Assembly (NCBI GenBank): GCA_003518475.1
Contig: DOYO01000146.1
Location: 1 to 10,615, forward strand
DNA from: Acholeplasmataceae bacterium
GTDB lineage: Bacteria > Bacillota_I > Bacilli_A > Acholeplasmatales > Acholeplasmataceae
Length of the DNA: 10,615 nucleotides
Reading direction: 5' to 3'
The translations under genes were made by a program, and so were the position numbers. Below the pieces are notes generated by a model. The model had not been told where the DNA came from and did not search any database. It saw only the letters and a program-made list of their open reading frames with translations. Below, one piece after another: positions 1 to 6,843 of the stretch (the first letter of the stretch is position 1; each line of letters starts with the position of its first letter).

Positions 1-571
1 ACAAAGCCAAAGAAAGTGGATAGGTTATACTAAATTGCCCAACAAAGTCTAACCTGCCCACAAGATGTTAAAAACCATTTTGGATTAGTGTTGTTATGTA
101 AAAGCAAAGATAAAGAGATAGTAATTGCAGATATTGACGTTTTTTTGAAGCATATGGATAGAAGGCATAGATATCATCAAATACATCGATATTTATGGCA
201 AGCTCAGGGGTGCCAATTTGTATTAAAAATAGGTAGCACTTCACATATTGAAAGCATAGGTTTGATACATAAGCAAATTTGTTGTTTACCCTAGTATCAA
301 CCCTTTTTTTATTAGCAAGAAATATTTTTCTATCTGCAAAATATTGATAGATTAGTGTTGCTAAAATCGAGTTTTTCAACCCTGCTTTTTACTTAATTTC
401 ACCAATTAAAGATTACTGCTTTTCGAATATTTTTATCAAAAGATATTTAGATTATGATATGAATTAAAACTTTTCTATTGCAGTTCGCGCAATGGACAAA
501 AAAAATTAATCAAAACATCTTTCACTTAATGTTATTCTAATATATATCAAGTCTTTTTATTCAACTTATCT
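1..571. other. Stretch without a convincing gene
   Basis: The sequence is AT-rich. Two overlapping open frames on opposite strands (68-379 minus, 88-294 plus) exist, but neither has a good Shine-Dalgarno sequence nor a product resembling a family I recognise, so I treat both as chance frames. An imperfect inverted repeat lies at 16-61. I see no tRNA, rRNA or CRISPR-like structure. The stretch borders the distal end of the IS110 element and could be decayed accessory DNA. Confidence 0.5.
16..61. repeat. Imperfect inverted repeat
   Basis: GTGG (16-19) pairs with CCAC (58-61) and AGGTTA (22-27) pairs with TAACCT (50-55), separated by a 2x2 internal loop and closed by a 22-nt loop. No T-tract follows on either strand, so it is not an obvious terminator. 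Its role is unknown; it may be a remnant end of a mobile element or may occur by chance. Confidence 0.3.
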
Positions 572-594
572 AAAAAAGCCACAATCATATGGCT
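572..594 (-). terminator. Rho-independent terminator of the IS110 transposase
   Basis: Read on the minus strand, the hairpin AGCCATATGATTGTGGCT (594-577) forms five Watson-Crick pairs plus a U-G and an A-U pair around a four-base loop. It is followed at once by a run of T (577-572 on this strand). It lies about 37 nt past the transposase stop codon and would end that transcript. Confidence 0.6.
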
Positions 595-630
595 GAAGAA
601 GGATTTACTTGAAATATCGCTACGAAATGA

Positions 631-1854
631 CTATACTATGGGTGTAACCAAGTGGTTTTGGTTATACTGATACGAATAGGTCAAATCATTTTTGCACAGG
701 GTGAAAATGATGCGTAATAGTTTGGTGGTACAAGCTATTACAGAAGCGTAGTGATGCTTATTTTCGCTACGCTTCTTTCTATAGTAAACCAAAATGGGGT
801 TTTGAGGATTCACTCTAGAAGATATTCTGATGATTGCAGAAACAATATTGAATAAAGCTTTTCTAGCATGCTTATTACCACGTTTAGAAATGTGTCCATG
901 GTAGTCAATAGATTTACCGGATTGAATGATGGTAGGATCTAGTCCACATGCAGCAGTGAGTTTTTTAATGGTTTTATAAGAAGATAAATCTTTGAGTTCA
1001 GCAACCAGCAAAGCAGCCATGTAGGAACTGATACCAAAGATTGAAACAATCTTATGGAAATCCGTTCTAGTTTGAGCTAAATCAATGAGTAGATTCTGAT
1101 GATGCATAATTTTATCATCGAGGTCTAAAATGAGATTTGAGAGCTCAACGAATTCATCTATGACAACATCATCTTTTGAAACAGAATAGAGTGTCATCTT
1201 TGCAAGATCTTTAATCATCTGAGCAGTCTTCAAAAAGCGATGATCCATCCGTTTATGCATAGAAGCGAGTACTGTAGCAAGCCTGTCAACTCTCTGATGG
1301 ATAAGCAGTTCTGGATGAGGGAACGTCTTAAGTAAGGTCATATGGTCTGATTTGAACTTAACCTCATTCTTCAATGTGTATTCATACAAAGGAAAGATAA
1401 GTTCTAAAAGCTGATGATATCTATTCTTATAACGAACCATACTTTCATTGAGGGTAAAGATGTGCCTCGAGATGCTCTGCATTTGATGATAAATGGGTAA
1501 GTGTTCCTTTTGGAGGTTGAATTTCTTTTCAAAATAGATAGCAGCGAGGTTGACACAATCGATGAGATCTGTTTTCGTTTTCCTAAGATTTCTTTTATGC
1601 TCTCTAGAAATGATAGGGTTCAGGATGATCACGACAAATCCCAGATTTTTAAAGAATGAAACAACAGGATAGTGATACATTGATGTTGATTCTAAAATGA
1701 TTTCAGTCTGACTGATATCCAATTTGGATGCAAGAGCGACAAACTCTTCTTTGACATGATGAATCTCATAAGGGACAATCAAGGGTTCTAACCGGCCGTT
1801 GAAAAGTTCAACCACTGACTTTCCTTTGGCAATATCAAAAGATAAGCAATACAT
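631..1854 (-). CDS. IS110-family transposase (DEDD recombinase)
   Basis: This is the transposase/recombinase of an IS110-type insertion sequence, 407 residues from the chosen start. IS110 enzymes act as tetramers, cut and rejoin DNA through a RuvC-like DEDD site plus a serine nucleophile, and in characterised members are guided by an element-encoded bridge RNA. The N-terminal RuvC-like domain shows Asp7 (FDIAKG), Glu55 (ILEST), and Asp96 and Asp99 (KTKTDLIDC). A long helical middle follows, then the C-terminal Transposase_20 domain with GLDP, QSG (Ser312, likely nucleophile) and GHISKRGN. The start at 1854 is preferred over an in-frame start at 1911 because an AAAGGA site sits 9-10 nt upstream and the protein then begins just before the first catalytic Asp, as is normal. 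The frame is intact and all expected catalytic residues are present, so the element may be active. The leader upstream is annotated as a candidate bridge RNA. Confidence 0.93.
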   Translation of the reverse strand: MYCLSFDIAKGKSVVELFNGRLEPLIVPYEIHHVKEEFVALASKLDISQTEIILESTSMYHYPVVSFFKNLGFVVIILNPIISREHKRNLRKTKTDLIDCVNLAAIYFEKKFNLQKEHLPIYHQMQSISRHIFTLNESMVRYKNRYHQLLELIFPLYEYTLKNEVKFKSDHMTLLKTFPHPELLIHQRVDRLATVLASMHKRMDHRFLKTAQMIKDLAKMTLYSVSKDDVVIDEFVELSNLILDLDDKIMHHQNLLIDLAQTRTDFHKIVSIFGISSYMAALLVAELKDLSSYKTIKKLTAACGLDPTIIQSGKSIDYHGHISKRGNKHARKALFNIVSAIIRISSRVNPQNPILVYYRKKRSENKHHYASVIACTTKLLRIIFTLCKNDLTYSYQYNQNHLVTPIV

Positions 1855-1861
1855 GATAAAA

Positions 1862-2038
1862 CATCCTTTCTTTGAACAACAACGCCATCTGTCTACAGGC
1901 AACTTGATCATGCAGTTGATATGGATTCAAAGACCCGATATTCTCAAAATAAATATAGCCTTAGGAAAGATGAAAAGCCAGACATTAGTATGGATTCGAA
2001 GACCCCTGTTATAATCTGGCTTAATCAAATCGCTGTTC
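1862..2038 (-). ncRNA. Candidate IS110 bridge RNA with two guide-loop-like structures
   Basis: A non-coding leader of about 177 nt lies between a sigma70-like promoter and the transposase Shine-Dalgarno site. Loop 1 has an 8-bp stem (AAGCCAGA/TCTGGCTT, plus-strand 1975-1982 with 2015-2022) around a 32-nt internal loop. Loop 2 is closed by AGGC/GCCT (1958-1961 with 1897-1900) and has side hairpins, for example CAACT/AGTTG at 1900-1918. Both loops carry the same apical sequence GGGTCTTYGAATCCATA, whose GGGU/AUCC can pair. In described bridge RNAs, two successive internal loops bind target and donor DNA, which matches this layout. What I see is the promoter, the stems and the repeat; the function is inferred. 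The 5' and 3' ends are estimates. Confidence 0.5.
1920..2005. repeat. Pair of 17-nt direct repeats in the IS110 leader
   Basis: TATGGATTCAAAGACCC (1920-1936) and TATGGATTCGAAGACCC (1989-2005) differ at one base and are 69 nt apart start to start. On the transcribed minus strand each forms the tip of one of the two predicted loops of the candidate bridge RNA, so the repeat is best read as a shared structural hairpin. Confidence 0.85.
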
Positions 2039-2044
2039 GCTTCA

Positions 2045-2073
2045 ATTATAAAACAGCTTACAAAGATAGTAAA
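2045..2073 (-). promoter_or_regulatory. Sigma70-type promoter for IS110 leader RNA and transposase
   Basis: On the minus strand, TTTACT (2073-2068) and a perfect TATAAT (2050-2045) are separated by 17 bp. The predicted start near 2038 gives about 180 nt of leader before the transposase start codon. In IS110 elements a stronger version of this promoter can form when the ends join in the circular intermediate; whether the -35 box here belongs to the element or to flanking DNA is unclear. Confidence 0.6.
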
Positions 2074-2095
2074 CCTACTGAAAGCTTACTATCTT
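2063..2095. repeat. 10-bp inverted repeat between divergent promoters
   Basis: AAGATAGTAA (2063-2072) and TTACTATCTT (2086-2095) are perfect inverted copies with 13 nt between them. The left arm overlaps the -35 box of the minus-strand IS110 promoter, and the right arm lies about 18 bp upstream of the -10 box of the plus-strand DUF805 gene. It could be an operator, a hairpin targeted by the IS110 element, or part of the element's end. No T-tract follows, so a terminator role is unlikely. Confidence 0.6.
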
Positions 2096-2110
2096 CAAAT
2101 ATATAATACA

Positions 2111-2119
2111 TGTTATAAT
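2111..2119 (+). promoter_or_regulatory. Extended -10 promoter of the DUF805 gene
   Basis: TGTTATAAT is an exact extended -10 element (TG-N-TATAAT). No good -35 box sits 17 bp upstream, as is common for extended -10 promoters. Transcription would start near 2126, giving a leader of roughly 25 nt. Confidence 0.55.
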
Positions 2120-2150
2120 TAAGCCAAATAAAAAACAAATGGAGAATTGT

Positions 2151-2729
2151 ATGCGATGTGTGAAATGTAAGGCAGTGATTAAGGATAATGTCAATGGTTG
2201 TCCTGAATGTGGTTATAAAGAGTTAGACGATTTATCAAGTATAAATTTGGGTGGTATTTCTAGTCTAAAAAAGGAAAATGAACAAATTTTGCCTAATGGA
2301 TACCCACGTCATTATTATCATCATGAAGGTAAAAGAGGAGTATTTGCAATTTTAGCATTATACAAAAATATAGTGAAATTTACTGGAGTATCAGATTGGA
2401 TAGAATATTGGACTCAATCATTATTTATGATCGCGATAACCATATTTGCTTTTGAAATTCGTGAAAGAATGATTCTTGCACAATTGAATCCTTCCTTAAC
2501 TCTTAGAAATCTCTATTTTTTTACGTTAGTATTATTTATGGTAACAATACTTGCATATTCTACTGCTAAAATAAGAAGACTGCGTGATGCTGGATTCTCC
2601 CCTTGGTTTTTTCTATTGGGTGGCATTAGTGATATATTAACATTGTTCAAGTATACGAGAAATGAGCATAACAGAGCATATGAAAAAATGCCTACTATTA
2701 AAGTAAATTATGAAGAAAAGATTTCATAA
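2151..2729 (+). CDS. Zinc-ribbon DUF805 membrane protein
   Basis: This small membrane protein of 192 residues has unknown biochemical role. An N-terminal zinc ribbon (C3-x2-C6-x10-C17-x2-C20) is followed by a polar linker. A DUF805 (YhaH-like) domain then spans about residues 70-170: a TGVSDWIEYW start, membrane segments near 89-104, 121-137 and 151-166, and the family signature RRLRDAGFSPWFF before the last segment. The start at 2151 is chosen because GGAG (2141-2144) lies 6 nt upstream; an in-frame ATG at 2139 overlaps that ribosome site and is less likely. The gene has its own extended -10 promoter and runs convergently toward the TerY-P operon. The zinc-ribbon head suggests a regulatory or scaffolding role at the membrane, but that is inference. 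The family call is fairly sure. Confidence 0.82.
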   Translation: MRCVKCKAVIKDNVNGCPECGYKELDDLSSINLGGISSLKKENEQILPNGYPRHYYHHEGKRGVFAILALYKNIVKFTGVSDWIEYWTQSLFMIAITIFAFEIRERMILAQLNPSLTLRNLYFFTLVLFMVTILAYSTAKIRRLRDAGFSPWFFLLGGISDILTLFKYTRNEHNRAYEKMPTIKVNYEEKIS

Positions 2730-3003
2730 AGATAATGATTAGGGAGAAGGATTTTTTAGAATCTGAGAACAATCCATTGAAAAGATGTGTATAAAGTGGA
2801 AAGTTCAAGCCATGCGATTCAGTGGATTGATGCTAAATGAGTTTTGGATTCCTATCATACATATTTCTCAAGAACAAAAACTGTATATTTTAGAGTATAT
2901 GAGCAAAAAAAGAAGAATTGAAAAGTTGCTGTGCATTCAGTTTAAAAAAATAATTGTTGGAAAAAATGAAGCTATTGACATAGTCAGTGGTTTTTATTTA
3001 TGT

Positions 3004-3031
3004 AAAAAAAAGGAAGTCGATTTGACTTCCT
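3004..3031 (-). terminator. Rho-independent terminator of the TerY-P operon
   Basis: AGGAAGTC (3011-3018) and GACTTCCT (3024-3031) form a perfect 8-bp stem with a 5-nt loop. On the minus strand the stem is followed directly by a run of T (3010-3004 and the base before). It lies about 34 nt beyond the stop codon of the last operon gene. On the plus strand no T-tract follows, so it acts mainly on minus-strand transcripts. Confidence 0.85.
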
Positions 3032-3064
3032 GCTTCATACGTTCGTTTCAAGCATCCTTTAAAA

Positions 3065-3301
3065 CTAATGTTTGAGCTTGTACAGTTTTCTTTTGATGTT
3101 TTTAATCTGAAAACCAAATTTTTCTCCCATCTTTTTTTTAAGTGATTTGAGAAAATCGTAAAGAAGAATCCATATCACATAAAAAAGAAGCAGAAAATGA
3201 ATAACCCTGACTGACATGCCTAAAACTTCATCAAAAATTGGGCTTTTAAATAGGTAAAGTGCCACCATCGCCAATATTGCGATTGTTCCGACGTTTTTCA
3301 T
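3065..3301 (-). CDS. Small two-helix membrane protein, last gene of TerY-P operon
   Basis: This 78-residue protein belongs to no family I recognise. Two hydrophobic segments (about residues 5-18 and 33-50) are separated by a short loop containing FDEVLGMSVR. A strongly basic tail of about 28 residues follows (SLKKKMGEKFG, then KNIKRKLYKLKH). By the positive-inside rule the tail should be cytoplasmic, where it could contact an acidic partner or the membrane surface. Its start codon overlaps the stop of the preceding 64-residue gene (ATGA at 3301-3298), and a terminator follows, so it is the last gene of the operon. Translational coupling to another two-helix protein and to the membrane-anchored kinase suggests a membrane complex with them. 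That is inference from position. The gene is probably real because of the overlap architecture. Confidence 0.7.
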   Translation of the reverse strand: MKNVGTIAILAMVALYLFKSPIFDEVLGMSVRVIHFLLLFYVIWILLYDFLKSLKKKMGEKFGFQIKNIKRKLYKLKH

Positions 3302-3492
3302 AAGAACAAGAACCCCAGAAGACCGAATATGAATAGATAATAAAAATTCGCGATGACAGTCTTCTTAACCTTAACCTGAAATTCCTTCGGTAGCGTCAAC
3401 CCAGCATATTTTTTGATGGTTAGCACTACAAACCAGATGATGTTGACGATAATCCAGAAAATGGTCAATCCAATGAAAATGTTAGCGATCAT
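3298..3492 (-). CDS. Small two-helix membrane protein next to the kinase
   Basis: This 64-residue protein belongs to no family I recognise. The first hydrophobic segment covers about residues 3-26, a basic loop follows (KKYAGLTLPKEFQVKVKK), and the second segment, rich in Phe and Leu, runs from about 48 to the C-terminus. The basic loop should be cytoplasmic, putting both termini outside. The start codon overlaps the kinase stop (ATGA at 3492-3489), and a strong GGAGGTGG site lies about 6-8 nt upstream inside the kinase gene, so it is surely translated. Its own stop overlaps the start of the next small membrane protein. The coupling suggests production in fixed proportion to the kinase, perhaps as a subunit that holds or senses for the kinase's C-terminal membrane segment. 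Function is inferred from position only. Confidence 0.75.
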   Translation of the reverse strand: MIANIFIGLTIFWIIVNIIWFVVLTIKKYAGLTLPKEFQVKVKKTVIANFYYLFIFGLLGFLFL

Positions 3493-6092
3493 GCGGAACC
3501 ACCTCCAAAGATCATTCTATACAAACGGACTAAATAAGCATATGCATTCTCGAAAAAATCGATGATTTGATCATAATGGATGAATGCCTTGATGATATTG
3601 AGTTTTTCTTCAAAATTAATCAGTATGACCAAATCACTTAACTGATGAATTTGGTTTAGATTGACGTAATAGATCAACGCAATAATCAATAAAGAAACGA
3701 TGGAATAGTTGAATATCATATTGGCATTGAGCATATAATGTACGAGACCTTTTTTATACTCAAGAATGAATTTTCTGACAGTTTTATGCTCGCTTTGATC
3801 AGGTAGAGCGCAATATGGACATTTGGTAATGCTCACATGATAATAATGAAACTCGGAAGTTTTGCATTTCTTGCTTTCGAAGATCATGCGTTTGATGATT
3901 TTTCTCCATTCAGAAGGAGAAGTGCGATTGATTTTGAGCGGATATTGAACGTATAACGCTTTTTTCATGGCGTTTTGATAGTATTTGGGGAATAATTCAA
4001 TAAGTTTAGTTTGATCACTGATATCTGCGTTTGGAGTAAATTCCTTATGGAGATAACTGTTTTTTTCCACGAAATAGGAGATTGGTTTTTCACTATGGGA
4101 AACAGTTCCTTTAAAGGGATGTCCCTCATGTAAAATCGTATGAATGATGACAGCGAGAGCGAACCTGATGGTTTGTCTCTTTCTTGGATTATAAGATTCA
4201 AACTTCAAGGGAATGACTGGGCCTTGCACTTTATGTTCCATTTCTGAGATGGAACCAAGTGATTTTTCAAAAACAAAGTCCTCTTCCTTCATTACGCTAG
4301 GACTGATTTCAATTTTTGCTTCTTTTTCCTTTTCTTTCACCTTGACAGGCTTTGGATCGAATGGGGAACGGATAAGCTCTAAATCTTTTCTTCTTTGTTC
4401 TTCAACTTCTTTTCTCTTGATTTCTCTTTCTTTCTCGAGTACAGCTTCGATGTCGTCCAGATATTTCTTGTATTTTAAGTAATAGTAATATTCCTGAGGC
4501 AGATATTCCTCTCTTTGAAAGACCATCTGTTTGATGGTATCATCAAAGGAACTCATGAAAGATAAATCCGGAATCATTGGATTCAGGTTCTTATCGATAT
4601 AGATTTGATTGATTTCGACGTAAAGATTATGTTTTTCTAAAATGGAATACATTTTCGCTATTTTTTCAGCGACAACCATCTTCACTTTATCAGTGATTTT
4701 AAGCTTGCCAAGCCGATTATTCTTTAAGAAGTTCTGCAATCTGTATAAAACTGGCATTTCATTGGTTGTGTAACCGATTGTCTTTCCCTGTTCGACGATC
4801 AAATCGATTGGAGCGGAGAAGTAACGTGGAATTTTTGGATAATAATTTTCTTTCCTGATGTATTCGATTCTAGTATCCAGCCGGTATTTATCAAGCATTT
4901 TCGGATTGAAAAAAACAGCTAATTTTTTACTGCCTTTCAACGCATAGACCTTGCTGCCTATGGTTTCGTTATAGACATGATTTTCATCGACGATGATGGG
5001 TTTATCACTGGTTTCATATTTAACATATTTTCTTGAAATGCTCTTGAAGTATTCAAGCAGATAGTCGTAATCCTTTGAAGCTTCCCTTGCGCAAATTGGA
5101 CATTTTTGAAAGTGTGCTGGATAAAAATGTGTTTTATCTTTTTTACACTTCTTGATATTGTCCTTAATGGTTCTGAGTCCGGTCACCCATTCTTCAGCGG
5201 TTGGTCTTGTATGGTTTTCACTATTCTTCTCAAATGCTCTTGTAAATAAGTCCTGGATGTTCTTCGGGAAGAATGAAAAAGGCATTGCGTTCTTTGGAGG
5301 AATAATGTTGTTATTTCCTGTCGAATAGGGAAAAATCTCATGCTCCATATTATAGTTGATGGCATTCCCATCGAATCCCATCACACCTTTAATGCGTGCA
5401 GAGAAGGGGTGAACCCCCATCATCAAAACTTGGAAAACTAGAATTGCCAATCCATAATTGTCATGATTGGGTATTCTCTTTACCTCAATGGAAGAACGTT
5501 TCTTTTCTTCAATGACTTCAGGTGGTGTGTAGTCAGGTGTGAACACGACACATTTATAAAGTCTGTTTTGTGCTGTGAATTGAAAACTATCTGTATCCAC
5601 CACACCGATTTCAAATCCAGGATAGACAAAGAAGTCGCTGGTATTGATATCACCGACAACTGTATCATTTTTATGGATATAACTCATAACCTTTGCTAAA
5701 TTGATTGAAATGACCAAGCGATCGTACCAAGTCAAGTTTGGAAACTTATTTTTTTGCAGTCCAGGTGTGATAACGTGAGACAATTGGTTTTTTGCTTGGA
5801 CTCGTTTCATCAGATAACCGACAAACTTTTTATGATCGTCATATACCACATAAGATGGCCATGCGATGATGGTTAAACCATTGTAATCTAAAAGACCTGG
5901 TTTCTTGGATACCATCGCTTTAATCTTGTGTTCAATCTCCGGCATTCTTTCCAGTGCGCGATCCGTATAGATCTTTACAAGGATGTTTGGGTTTTTGGCG
6001 AGTTTAAAAACACTGCCCTCGCCACCGCTTCCGAGAGGTTTTTCATCATCGATGAGTATTTTTGATCCGTCTTCTAGATAGTACTTTTTCAT
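3489..6092 (-). CDS. TerY-P-type protein kinase fused to a degenerate second kinase module and membrane anchor
   Basis: This 867-residue protein is the kinase of a TerY-P triad. Module 1: Gly-rich loop GSGGEGSVF (21-29), Lys40 in LVKIY, catalytic-loop Asp148 in GDINTSDFF, a DTD motif (166-168, in place of DFG), TPPE (189-192) and the GVHPF helix (226-230). It closes with a zinc-binding tail C316-x5-H322-x8-C331-P-x-C334. Module 2 (about 372-767) repeats this order: IGSKVYAL, AVFF (Lys lost), VEIN (Asp replaced by Glu493), PDL for DTD, LPQE, EGHPF (656-660) and C743-x5-H749-x8-C758-P-x-C761. It should be a pseudokinase. A charged, coiled-coil-like insert of about 85 residues (541-625) splits its two halves. 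A membrane segment lies at about 791-811, with a C-terminal tail of about 55 residues. The ATG overlaps the phosphatase stop (ATGA). It likely phosphorylates Ser/Thr on the vWA protein or unknown targets; substrates are unknown. Module 1 also has Asp153 where the usual metal-binding Asn sits. Confidence 0.85.
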   Translation of the reverse strand: MKKYYLEDGSKILIDDEKPLGSGGEGSVFKLAKNPNILVKIYTDRALERMPEIEHKIKAMVSKKPGLLDYNGLTIIAWPSYVVYDDHKKFVGYLMKRVQAKNQLSHVITPGLQKNKFPNLTWYDRLVISINLAKVMSYIHKNDTVVGDINTSDFFVYPGFEIGVVDTDSFQFTAQNRLYKCVVFTPDYTPPEVIEEKKRSSIEVKRIPNHDNYGLAILVFQVLMMGVHPFSARIKGVMGFDGNAINYNMEHEIFPYSTGNNNIIPPKNAMPFSFFPKNIQDLFTRAFEKNSENHTRPTAEEWVTGLRTIKDNIKKCKKDKTHFYPAHFQKCPICAREASKDYDYLLEYFKSISRKYVKYETSDKPIIVDENHVYNETIGSKVYALKGSKKLAVFFNPKMLDKYRLDTRIEYIRKENYYPKIPRYFSAPIDLIVEQGKTIGYTTNEMPVLYRLQNFLKNNRLGKLKITDKVKMVVAEKIAKMYSILEKHNLYVEINQIYIDKNLNPMIPDLSFMSSFDDTIKQMVFQREEYLPQEYYYYLKYKKYLDDIEAVLEKEREIKRKEVEEQRRKDLELIRSPFDPKPVKVKEKEKEAKIEISPSVMKEEDFVFEKSLGSISEMEHKVQGPVIPLKFESYNPRKRQTIRFALAVIIHTILHEGHPFKGTVSHSEKPISYFVEKNSYLHKEFTPNADISDQTKLIELFPKYYQNAMKKALYVQYPLKINRTSPSEWRKIIKRMIFESKKCKTSEFHYYHVSITKCPYCALPDQSEHKTVRKFILEYKKGLVHYMLNANMIFNYSIVSLLIIALIYYVNLNQIHQLSDLVILINFEEKLNIIKAFIHYDQIIDFFENAYAYLVRLYRMIFGGGSA

Positions 6093-6841
6093 TCATCACT
6101 CACTTGGATAAAGAGTAGTGTTTTATCATCATCTGTTTTTTTATTGATACGCTCAGACTGTAAAAAACGTTCCAGAGATTTTTGAACCTCTGCCTGATTA
6201 TAGTTTTGATGGGAAAAGACCTTGAAAAATGGGTCAAAGAAGAGTGAACTGACTGTTGAGTCCTTGGCAGATACACTAATCGATTCAACACCATCGCTCA
6301 TTAATGCGACCATTGGATAAAACCCATCACATTTCTCATATAGTCCATTTTCAATGCTTTCCATATTGCAGATGCTGAATGTCGCATTCGCATATTCTCC
6401 TCGTTGCTGGGGAACAAGCACTTTATAGGTGTCACCAGATTTGCCGATTGCCGTACAATCTCCGACCTGTCCGAAGAATTGACGATCTTTTATGGAGATA
6501 TAAACGAGAAGCGTCGCATTTAAATCCCTGACGTTCAGTTCATGTAGTTCAGCTGTTTCTTCTAATAGATGATTGACTTGAACATATCCTTCCTTGATCA
6601 GAAGGATGACTTCATCATCAGTTAATCCAGGATGCAGTTTTTCTTTTAGAAAGTCAACGATAAAAAGCGAAGCTGTCGAACTTCCTAGTTCAGCATTTGA
6701 TGCGCTTCCCATTCCATCTGACACACAAGCGACATATCCCAAATCATCAGAAAGAATCCGGTATGCATGCGCGTCATGACATGGTGTTTCAGTTGTAAGA
6801 TGCGAGGTGCCAATCACAGAAGCACCATATAATTTTATCAA
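6089..6841 (-). CDS. PP2C-type Ser/Thr protein phosphatase of the TerY-P triad
   Basis: This cytoplasmic phosphatase of about 250 residues (PP2C_2-like) would remove phosphates placed by the neighbouring kinase. Motifs in order are a buried strand followed by VSDGMGSASNAELGS (metal-binding Asp and Gly), LLVYISIKDRQFFGQVGDC in the core, ALMSDGVES (second metal-binding Asp) and the C-terminal DDDKTLLFIQ (last metal-binding Asp). No membrane segment is seen. The start is ambiguous. A TTG at 6847 overlaps the vWA stop (TTGA), but GAGG at 6852-6849 lies only 1 nt from it. The in-frame TTG two codons later (6841) has an ideal 7-nt gap and is chosen here. Both are rare TTG starts, which may keep phosphatase levels below the other triad members. 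The stop overlaps the kinase start. Confidence 0.9.
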   Translation of the reverse strand: MIKLYGASVIGTSHLTTETPCHDAHAYRILSDDLGYVACVSDGMGSASNAELGSSTASLFIVDFLKEKLHPGLTDDEVILLIKEGYVQVNHLLEETAELHELNVRDLNATLLVYISIKDRQFFGQVGDCTAIGKSGDTYKVLVPQQRGEYANATFSICNMESIENGLYEKCDGFYPMVALMSDGVESISVSAKDSTVSSLFFDPFFKVFSHQNYNQAEVQKSLERFLQSERINKKTDDDKTLLFIQVSDE

Positions 6842-6843
6842 GA

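Larger units (their letters stand above)
572..2073 (-). mobile_element. IS110-family insertion sequence (ends approximate)
   Basis: The core is the intact transposase gene plus a structured non-coding leader of about 180 nt on its 5' side. That arrangement is typical of the IS110 group, whereas the IS1111 group places the RNA 3' of the gene. IS110 elements lack long terminal inverted repeats and leave little or no target duplication, so exact ends cannot be read from one copy. The limits given are the transposase terminator and the -35 box of the leader promoter. The true ends may lie some tens of bases away. Confidence 0.6.

Noticed and set aside
68..379. Open frame of 103 codons on the minus strand and an opposing frame at 88-294
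   Set aside because: The products are AT-rich, low-information sequences with no recognisable domain and no good ribosome site, and the two frames lie over each other. I see no way to support either.
1920..2005. Two repeats of 17 nt as a possible mini CRISPR array
   Set aside because: There are only two copies with a 52-nt gap, no cas genes nearby, and the repeats fit the tips of two RNA loops in an IS110 leader.
1799..2106. Two plus-strand frames over the IS110 leader
   Set aside because: They lie antisense to the transposase start and the structured leader. Their shared peptide (MDSKT) comes only from the 17-nt direct repeat.
2785..3075. Plus-strand open frame of 96 codons after the DUF805 gene
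   Set aside because: It has only a weak GAAAAG before the ATG, resembles no known family, and runs through the operon terminator at 3004-3031 and into the end of the opposing gene. It is more likely a chance frame or a decayed fragment.
4213..4482. Ser/Phe-rich plus-strand frame inside the kinase gene
   Set aside because: It is the antisense reading of the Glu/Lys/Arg-rich insert and has no independent ribosome site.
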